Assembly (NCBI GenBank): GCA_011503125.2
Contig: WWBZ02000033.1
Span: 1,240,001 to 1,304,000, forward strand
Length of the DNA: 64,000 bases
Direction of reading: 5' to 3'
Source of the DNA: Botryosphaeria dothidea
Taxonomy: Eukaryota; Ascomycota; Dothideomycetes; Botryosphaeriales; Botryosphaeriaceae
The notes under the pieces were generated by a model that saw only the letters and a list, made by a program, of their open reading frames with translations, was not told the DNA's origin and did not search any database. Positions within the stretch are counted from its first letter, which is position 1, and every line of letters starts with the position of its first letter. The position numbers and the translations under genes were made by a program. Positions 56,001 to 64,000 of this stretch are shown here, one piece after another.

Positions 56001-58547
56001 CAGTGACAGCGCCGGTCGCAGCGCCAGCGCCAGCGCAGCGACGCCGAGCGGTGAGCTCAACCCACCGTCTGTCGCGCTCGCTTTCGTTTCGTCGCCCTAC
56101 GGCTTTGTGGAGATGCAAGGGCAGCGAGACGCAGTAGCGAGCCACGCTTCAGCACAGGGGCTGGGTGTCGTCGCCTTGTCGCCTCAGAGCTTCTTCGCTG
56201 GACAGTCAGCCCAACCTGTGGCGCGGCGCGCTTACAGTTGGTTGCATCGTGGCATGCTGCGATGCGCTATCCACTGCTTCGTAGTCAGCGAATGCAACGG
56301 AACGAAGGGCAGGGCGGGACGAGTCCGAGGGAAGGGAAGCGACAGCCTCGGTGTTGCCGAGTGAAGGGGCTGTGTTACCACGGCGCTGCTAGGTGCTTAC
56401 TTTTGGACGCAGGGCAGAGCAGAGGGCAGCACCTCACCGCATGGCCATTCCATTCCCCAGCATTCGCATGTGCGGAGAAGCGTCGCACAAACAGGCACCG
56501 TGATTCGATGCGCGGTACCCAAATTAGGACATACGGTGCGGGAGTGAGGTTACAGCGCGTGGTCCATGGTTGGCGGAGCACAGCGGCTTGCTGCGCAGGG
56601 CTCAGGGCTGGAGGACTGTCATTCGGACGGCTCTGACAATTATGCTGCATCGTTGGGGAATCATCGCAGTCATGTTGTTCAATAATTAATCATCGGAGCG
56701 AAAACAAGCAAGCAAGCAACTACCCAAACGAGCGTTTGCTCGCGCCCATTTGTGGACGGGTGTGGCATTTTTGTCAGCAGCAGCAGTGACGTGCGCATGG
56801 GTGGGTGGGTGTGTAAGCCAGCCCTACGAGCCGGCAATGTGGTCATCAATCCTGGAGTTTAAGCCATCTTACTGCTTAAGCCCGCCAACACCGTTCTCGT
56901 CCCGCCCGGCGCGCACTCGGCTCGCAAATAACTAATCGCCGTCTGCGTGTGGAGCTTCTGGCACAACACCAAGAGAGTCAGTCGCAATTGTTGCATACGG
57001 ACATGTCCAGAGTGCGCGCGCGTGCGCAGATGCGCTGCCGTCGAGTTTGCGCAAATGCGGTATGCGCGCGCGACGGAACAGGCAGTACTTTTATTGGCAA
57101 TGCGAGGTCCGAACGCGCGCAATAGAAAAAAGCAGAGCCGGCTCGTGTGTCGTACGAAGGGCGAGGCCAAGCACTGGTAGATCTACAGCGGGGCGGCAGC
57201 CCTCGGACTCGCATCGCACCTGCTCCGGAATAAGGAGCACTTGCGCGCGCAAACCAGAGGGCCCGACAACCGAGCAGCCACAGAAACCATCCGGATGATC
57301 GGCCCAGGCGTCGTCTCTCTGTCGCGCGCCAGACTTCAGGCAGCCGCAACAAGGAATGAACAAGCAGCCCAGCCTAACTCCGAGATTTGTCGTCCGCCAG
57401 AGCCCTGCGACTGACTGTCTACCGCTGCGACCTGACGGTGACTCAACCGCCCGGTGACTTGACACTACGGTTGGCGTGCCCGTAGTCTTATGAGACTGCC
57501 CGCTGGCTTTCGGCGCCCGCAGGCCCAAGCCCTGCGCTGCCAGTGGCTGTCGCGCCGGCACCGACGGATCTTGTAGTCGCCGACCGCGCGGGCGCACAAA
57601 GTTGGCTTGGCAGGGCACTCGGTGCCTGGAGAAAGGGCGGAGGAATGCTCTGGCTGTGGCTTGAGCTGACAAACTAGGCGCCAACCCTGCCGGTGCTCAT
57701 CTCAGGGCTCTTGCAAGGAGGCACGAGGGCTGGCGGGCACGGAGGTTGCGGCGGGCAGAGCACCGCCCAGCAGCGACGCGGTCAAACACGCCGCGTTGGA
57801 GGCAGATTGGCAGGCAGAGACGAGAGATGAAGGTGGTCCGTGGGGGGCGTTGTTTGAGCGAGGCTGTTTTGTTTCCCGCTGAAACGGGCCTCAGGGCCAG
57901 AAGGCGTGGGCCGGAGCTCATGCGGACGAACTGGACTGGCTGGCCGGCACGCGGAGCGTTTGCAGAGAATCTTCCCGAGCGGTGCGCTGGCTTCCTCGGG
58001 CGATGAGTGACCAGCCGGGCTGCGGCCGAGGGCGGACGGGCAACGCGGGCACTGCATGCGCGAGCCGGGGTGTTGTGTAAGCCGGCGATCTGCGCATTAA
58101 GTGCGCTTGCATGGATGGGGCGGGCTTTACAGCTCGGGCCCGGAGACAATCATCAGCCTCGCGGCGGTGAGCACGCACGCACGACGGTAACGCCGGGGTC
58201 ATCGACGCTGTCTGGGAATCTGAGGCATGGCATAAGTATACCGCCAGACCCGCCCCTCAGTCCACACTCCAAGCAACTGCCAGATTTCGCACATCCGAAT
58301 CAAAAGCAAAGCATCAAGAACACGACGCGGCACACTCTCCGCAGCGCAGCTCCGCCCACGTTTATTACGCAAGACGCCATCCACACACACCCTTGCCTGC
58401 TCGGCCCTTCTTCCCGCCTTCTCACCGCCCGCGGTCTGCATCCCATACAACGTACGTGCACAGTCATAAGCGGCTCCGAGTTTCGCGCTTTTATTGACTC
58501 ACCCCTCTAGGCACTCCGAACTATTTACACCTTATATCTTCTCCACA
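50027..58547. other. gene desert, about 8.5 kb, with a composition shift near 53.3 kb
   Basis: No supported gene on either strand. From 50.0 to about 53.3 kb the DNA is AT-richer with short frames only. From about 53.3 kb to 58.5 kb it is GC-rich, with many overlapping Arg/Ser/Ala-rich frames on both strands that have no domain, signal peptide or splice pattern, plus several GCGCGC tracts (57015-57120). The 3' end is the leader of the acidic-protein gene, with a possible UTR intron. No transposon ORF, LTR or terminal inverted repeat recognised by eye. It could hold non-coding RNA genes or degraded repeats. Confidence 0.5.
58452..58510 (+). other. possible 5' UTR intron of the acidic-protein gene
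   Basis: A GTACGT donor-like site at 58452 and a CTCTAG acceptor at 58505-58510, 37 bp before the ATG at 58548. Length (59 bp) fits introns elsewhere in the window. RNA reads would confirm it. Confidence 0.4.
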
Positions 58548-59369
58548 ATGCCTTCCCATCTACGACTCCAATCATCCTTCGAGCCTTTTTCGGCTGAGAC
58601 CACCCGCTCTTACTTCCCCACCCAAGCAGCACCGCCTGCCAAGAAGCAAAAGATGTCTCTCTCGCAAACCTACTACATCGCCGCCTCTGCGCGGACCAAG
58701 CTCACCAACGAGGCCCAGAAGAGCGACCACGACCTGAGGTTGCTCGTCGGCCACGCCAACCTCCTCGACTCCCTGATGCTTGAGCTCGCCGAGGCCGAGC
58801 GTGAGCAGGAGGCATGGTTCAACAAGACCGTCAACAAGGCCGCCCGTGCTGAGAAGCACATCCAGTGGGCCGACACCATCGACGAGGAGGTCATGGAGGA
58901 CGACGAGGACGACGATGACTTCATCTCCGACAGCGAATCCGACTCTGACTACGACGAGGACGCTGAGGACTTCGATATGATCCCCCAGCTCAGGAGGATA
59001 CCCTCGCCGGCGGTGCGCATCACCACCACCGAGCTTGACGAGGACGACGACGACGACGACGACGAGGAGGAGTACTACGAGGATGAGGAGTTCGATGAGG
59101 AGCACGCTCTCGTCCGCACACCATCGCAACAACAAACACCTCCCGAGCTCGTGCACGAAGAGGACTCCGATTCAGATGACGACGCAACACCCACTACACC
59201 GCCTCAGCCTACTCTCGAGTACTCTGAGAAGGAGAGGCAAGCCATCGCAACAACAGCATACTACGATCGCAAGGAGGCACAATTACAAGCAACACCCGAC
59301 CAAGCCGCCTATCTACCAGAAGGCTACTTCCTCGAACAACGCAATGCACCGCTCATAACATCCTATTGA
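58548..59369 (+). CDS. Conserved fungal acidic protein of unknown function, 273 aa
   Basis: A single coding exon. Residues about 37-110 are a helical, well-ordered block (LSQTYYIAASARTKLTNEAQ, then SDHDLRLLVGHANLLDSLML and ELAEAEREQEAWFNKTV) that I recall as conserved in unnamed proteins of filamentous ascomycetes. Residues about 120-220 are extremely acidic, with runs of Asp/Glu (around 59036-59096) and acidic Ser repeats like those phosphorylated by CK2. The tail ends with ERQAIATTAYYDRKEAQLQA and PEGYFLEQRN. No catalytic or DNA-binding motif seen; an acidic chaperone, scaffold or regulatory role is possible. The start MPSHLRLQ follows a likely UTR intron acceptor. The gene stands alone between two gene deserts. 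Confidence 0.82.
   Translation: MPSHLRLQSSFEPFSAETTRSYFPTQAAPPAKKQKMSLSQTYYIAASARTKLTNEAQKSDHDLRLLVGHANLLDSLMLELAEAEREQEAWFNKTVNKAARAEKHIQWADTIDEEVMEDDEDDDDFISDSESDSDYDEDAEDFDMIPQLRRIPSPAVRITTTELDEDDDDDDDEEEYYEDEEFDEEHALVRTPSQQQTPPELVHEEDSDSDDDATPTTPPQPTLEYSEKERQAIATTAYYDRKEAQLQATPDQAAYLPEGYFLEQRNAPLITSY
59036..59068 (+). repeat. in-frame GAC/GAG tract coding poly-Asp/Glu
   Basis: A run of GAC codons followed by GAG codons within the acidic gene. It codes an Asp run and may vary in length between strains. Confidence 0.75.
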
Positions 59370-62300
59370 GCAAACCACGTTGCATCTTGTCTCCTTCCTA
59401 TATCTGTATGGCCTCATGAGCGAAGCGACCCTCATCAGCATGGAGTTACGGCGTTCTTCATTGATACCTATTTCCTTTTCCTACGGAGCATTTCCACTTG
59501 GCTGGGATATCTAGAAATGCGCGACGAGGCATTCCGCGCAGGGTCATGTTTCCACTCTACTTTTCTTTCTGTTACGGGCAATACACCCGCGCACGCCGCT
59601 CATCGGTTCTCCCTCCTGCGAGACAGTTGATGGTCGAGAGCCTGGCAGCAGTAGCTAGCATACCACCCCGCCCACTACCACAATCAAATGAAACAAATAA
59701 TCACATACTCAAAATACTCCTCACTTGACCTGTGCCATGTCTCATTGTGAAATGCATCACATCGGATCGCATCGCAAATCTAATTCTCCAACCCAAGGTG
59801 CCCACACATAGCAGCGACGCATGTGATGGGGTCTGCAGGGCCAACGCAGCTGACGAGGCTGCCTTGCGAAAGGCAAGCGAAGCGCGTAAGCCGCTTCGTC
59901 CTCGCATCTTCCTGCCCTACTGCACATTCCGAAACGGGCGGTGTCGGGGAGGAAAGGAAGCTAAAGGACCAGCTGACCAACACGCCCGCATCTAATCTCT
60001 CCCACCGCATCCATCCACCCACGGCATGATTGTTCTCTTCTCGCGCGTTCGCGCATTTTCCCTACCCCGGCTTGCCGCGCCGCGCCGCTCCATCGCTCGC
60101 GCTCGCGCGCCCTTGCCGACCGACGCCGACGAACATGCCGCCCCGGTCCATTCCGTCCTTTATTCTTCATGCCGTGCTCGCCGCGCAACAAGCGGCTTCT
60201 CGTGCAAATGCAAAAAGGAAACTTAATGCGCGGGGGTGAATCATCATTGATCATGTCATCAATTCCGCAGCAATCCCAATCGCCGAGAAAACGACGATGA
60301 TATTAGTCGCGCCCGCGGTTGCATGAGATTACTTTCTTGTTCAAGCCGAGGAGGCATGCAAACAAGAAGAAACACGATGCACGTAGCGAGAGTTTGTGGG
60401 ATTGCTCGATAATCATGCAATGAATCACTGCCGGGCGCTTCCAGCTGACGGCGGAAAATTTTGAGTGCCCGAGGCTGGGCTGTTCTGCTGATGATGAAAT
60501 ACATCGTGAGGACGTGTGGATTACGAATACGCTTGCTTGTGCGGGCGCGCGGGATTGCCGCTCCCGGGCGGTCGCTTGCTTGCCTCCTCGCTCCAGTTGC
60601 CAGCTCACAAAGCCGGGCGCACAGCTACCCCTCCCCCTCACTCTTGTCGCTCCCGAGATCGGCCGGGGCGCGCTCGGAGATGCTCGCGACGGATGCTGTT
60701 TACGGCGACTTTCTGGACTCGCGCGAACGGAGGATTTTCTGAGGCACGAAGCGTGGGAAGAGTTTTCTCTTTCTTTCGAATTCCTGGTCCTGCCGTGATG
60801 GTCAGACTGATGGGGATCGAGACCTCGGTCAAGGCTCCGCTGATAAGTGAAAAAGCGTGATGTGGATACTACGGCGTGATCGCTAGGCATAACGCCGCGG
60901 CTCCAGGGTGGAACTGTGAATCTGAGGCAGAGATTGACTAGAGGAGGGCTGACTGGAAGCAAAGATGAAATTTTCTTCCATGCTAGTGGACAGCGACTAG
61001 TAGGCGTTAAGCAATTGCCCCTGCTGAATCATCGTCTACACTAGATAGAGCGGAGGCGGAGGAATTCTCTGCACGGCAGTGACGTATATACTACGGCCGG
61101 AGTCAAGCACAGGGTCGTCGTTGACGGCGGAGAAGACGGACGGAATTAAGGGTTCGCACGGAGGCGGGAGCCTGGTCCAACACCAACAATACTATCGTGG
61201 GCATCCCAGGCAGACCCTGCACAACTCAACAACAGAGGAGGCGGGCGAAACCTTTTTTTCTCCGCATCAATCTCGTTGCCCACGGCTGCCTACCCCTTCT
61301 GGATCTGGTTTCAATGCATGATATTCGCCAACGAGGAGTTTCTTCCCTGTTCTTTTCTGGTCTATTCTACCTCACGTTCCCTATCGTTCGACCGGCCGGT
61401 CGTCTCTCGCGACCGAACCGCGGGACTAACGTCGTTTCGTCTCTAGTCCTGCAGCATAACAAGCGCGCCGCGCTTCGCACCTGCATGAGGGACCCTTTTT
61501 CATTTACAACGACCCGCAATAATTTTTTCTGCACTCCCACCTGCCACTCTTCCTTCTCAACCGTTGCGGCCTGATGGCAATAAGCTCATCAGAAAAACGA
61601 GTGCCGCTAGAGTTGTTACAGCTAGACGAGAGAGTCGGCAGTTGACAGCTTCCGCGCTGGACCCTTCTTCTCATTAAACAACATTTGACGTGTGCCGGGA
61701 CTCCGGCTGCCAAGGAATGGCGATGTGCGTTTTTCAATACGCGTTAAAATGGGGATAGGGTTGCGAGCCTGGGAGATCATGTCAATTGTCTCCGGGCAAT
61801 CACCGCGCTCTCTTGGCAGATCGCATTTTGCTCCTCCAGATGGGCGGAGCTCGGAAGATGTCCGCGGCGGACGATGGTCGATTGGATTTGCGACGGCTGA
61901 ACCAAAAGTGACGCTTGCCACTGACACTGACACTGACATTGATTTGACACCGCGTCTATATCTCCCGGCGATGAAGCCGCTACACCGCGACAGCCCGGAT
62001 CAGGGACATCAAGGGGGAAAAAGAAGAGATCATAGACTATTATGGTTCTGTCCTGTCGCCTCCCTTTCGGATCCGGGGCGGAACCAGGGCGAGAGCGAGA
62101 GCGAGTACCTGGACTGCCGCTTGTCTCCGGCTGGCTACGGGCTCGGACGGCCATCCGGCCGAACTGCTGAACCCTGGATCCTACAGCAAACGCCACATTT
62201 GCCGTCATCACAGGAACAGAGGGCACTTGCACTCATCATCCGAATGCCGGTCGAGTCGAGACTCCAGCTCTCTGAATCAGCTACTCGACCTTGGCTCCCG

Positions 62301-64000
62301 TCACCCATTGCAGTGCGATCGCAATGACGTCTACGGAGGCCTTGCTCTGCTTTCGCGTCTCGACTGCGTTCGCAAGTCTGGACGGCTTTCAGGTTTTTGT
62401 TCGCCTGCCAACCACTCGCTCAGAATTACACGTAGACACGTAGGCAGTTGTCGCAATTTTGGTGCCGAAACAGGGCACTTTTCTTGCGCGGCTCGGCTGG
62501 CTGACTGGGCAACATCATTCAGCATCATCAACAAATTCCGCCTTGCTTTTCGCGTCACACAGAAAAAACTTGAACAATGCCAAACTTGGTAATTCGAGCA
62601 ATCATGAGAAGGCAGGTACAGCGAGAAGCTACTATGACAGCACATGACGATCCTCTGCAAGCATGCCTCTCCCTCCCGCAGTTCATCGCGTCTGCCTTGC
62701 GATGCTTGTTTTGCCGGCAGAAAACCCGCCTCTGATTGGCTGCCGCGCGTGGCGCCCCAAGGCACGAAAAAGAGTCAAACACGCGTATTTCGTCCTGCCA
62801 CTTCCTTTCGCGAGCGCACCGCCGCATCCGCCGCGCAACGATAGCGCAACCGCGCCTCGCTGTCTCCGTTTTCTCCCACGTCTTCATTGGGGCGTGGCGC
62901 GTCCTCTCCAAACCGACTACTGCAGAGCTATCTGCTCTGCGTCGTTGGGGCGAAACAGACCGCCGCATGCCTAACCCCACGCATAGCTGCTCGTTCTCTA
63001 ATCGCCCCCGCGTGCGTGTTAGCTGTGCCTTCGTGCGCGACCGGCGCCTGTCGTCCGATCGCGTCGCAGAACGAGCAGGTCTCGCCTACAGCGGCTACGT
63101 GTTGCCCTGAGGACTCCGCAACAGGAAGCCTTACATGGTCCTATCTTGCCCGCATTAGTAGCGAGTCTGGCAGCGGTCGTCCTGTCGCCAATCGTTGCGC
63201 CATTCAGGCCTTCCCGGAGCGCGGGGCGCCGTGCAGCGGGTTGCCCGAAAGGGGCGTTAGCGCGGGGCGTTATGGCACTTTGCGGTGTGTGTGAAGATGG
63301 CTCATGCTGAGTTGACTGTGGGGTGGGGGGGAGGGGTTTGTGGTTTTGCTGGCCAGTGTGCGCAAAGTACTGCGGGGTGAGGCGTGTGGTGGGCTCTGGT
63401 TGGTGGGTTTTGGTGGCATGGACGGGGTTATACACGCAGTACTCGGGGCTCATGATCTGGGATTGTCTAAGATTGTTAATCTGCTGTGCGCGATGGGTGG
63501 TTGGGGGAAGAGGGGTCGGCCGTGGTGTGGGGTGGCTGAATTAGGGAATCTGAGATGAGATGGGGGCCAGGTGCTGGTGTTGAGGCTGCTCAGCTGGACG
63601 TTTTGGGTATTGCGATGCGCGGCAGGTGCGCTTGTGAACGGATTGTTGTGCGACCCCCTCCACGCAAACTTAACCCCTTTGACCGACTCCGACCGGCCAC
63701 GGAGTTACTCTGCGGAGAAGGACGGCTCAGACGTGGGATAGCAGCGGGAGCAGAGAGAGCAGGCAGGGTGTTTGGCGCCGGGCACTTGTGCATGCCGTGC
63801 ATGATCTCTGTACAAGCGCGCCCGCCCGCTTCGGACGAGGTGCGGATGGAATGCTGCGCGTGAGAGTGCTTGTAATTCTGGTGCCTGGTGTGTCGGGTTC
63901 TCACGGAGCAAAGTAGGTCACGCCCCGCGCCCTCCTCGACGGCCTAGATGGCCGGAATGTCTATCTATCCGTCTCGCCGGATCACGGGCCCTCACCAACG
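59370..64000. other. gene desert to the right edge, about 4.6 kb
   Basis: No supported gene. Frames of 200 or more codons at 60303-60962 (minus) and 61692-62327 (plus) are Arg/Ser/Pro-rich, overlap other frames and have no recognisable domain. A strand-asymmetric G/T-rich tract at 63301-63560 is listed separately. Confidence 0.5.
63301..63560 (+). other. G/T-skewed tract with G-quadruplex-prone runs
   Basis: The plus strand is dominated by G and T, with repeated GGGG runs such as GTGGGGTGGGGGGGAGGGG near 63317-63336 and TGGTTGGTGGGTTTTGGTGG near 63398. Adjacent DNA is not skewed this way. Confidence 0.65.

Noticed and set aside
60303..62327. Frames of 211 and 219 codons in the right-hand desert
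   Set aside because: Arg/Ser/Pro-rich, no domains, overlapped by other frames; not supported as genes.

Overview
The window is nuclear DNA of a filamentous ascomycete (Pezizomycotina). The evidence is short introns (mostly about 46-70 bp) with GTRNGY donors and YAG acceptors, long GC-rich intergenic regions, and typical fungal genes: noxR, a peroxisomal uricase, a Rictor-type TORC2 subunit, Zn2Cys6 regulators, an RTA1 protein and a HeLo-domain fragment. A dothideomycete, possibly Botryosphaeriales, is my guess from the style of the secreted proteins. It is a low-confidence inference, because no rDNA or marker gene is present.

Layout. (a) 1-16.6 kb, conserved genes: noxR (minus, cut by the left edge), copper chaperone CCS1 (minus), mitochondrial ribosomal protein uL13m (plus), urate oxidase (minus), the TORC2 subunit Rictor/Ste20/Avo3 (plus) and a RING-RING-LON protein (plus). 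(b) 18.8-23.8 kb: three genes for secreted proteins, one of 253 aa with three Kex2-type sites and two small cysteine-rich ones, spread through otherwise empty DNA; they look effector-like. (c) 26.2-42.3 kb, accessory genes: two unrelated Zn2Cys6 regulators, an RTA1-family 7-TM protein, an epoxide-hydrolase-like alpha/beta hydrolase, a myo-inositol 2-dehydrogenase-like Gfo/Idh/MocA enzyme and a DUF829 (PaxU/TMEM53-like) hydrolase. (d) 43.0-45.0 kb: a truncated HET-s-type gene that keeps the end of a HeLo domain and a C-terminal amyloid-motif-like tail, divergent from an orphan Ser/Thr-rich membrane protein. This is the most unusual locus here. (e) 45.4-50.0 kb, conserved genes: UTP17/NAN1 (WDR75) and RPB10 back to back on a 222-bp promoter, then a TOM6-like gene. 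(f) 50.0-64.0 kb: two large gene deserts flanking one gene for an acidic conserved fungal protein.

The conserved genes cover redox control (noxR, ccs1), purine breakdown (uricase), growth signalling (Rictor), ribosome production (utp17, rpb10, uL13m) and mitochondrial import (tom6). They do not form one pathway. All coordinates and splice sites were read by eye from the sequence. Family assignments rest on recognised motifs, not on database searches.
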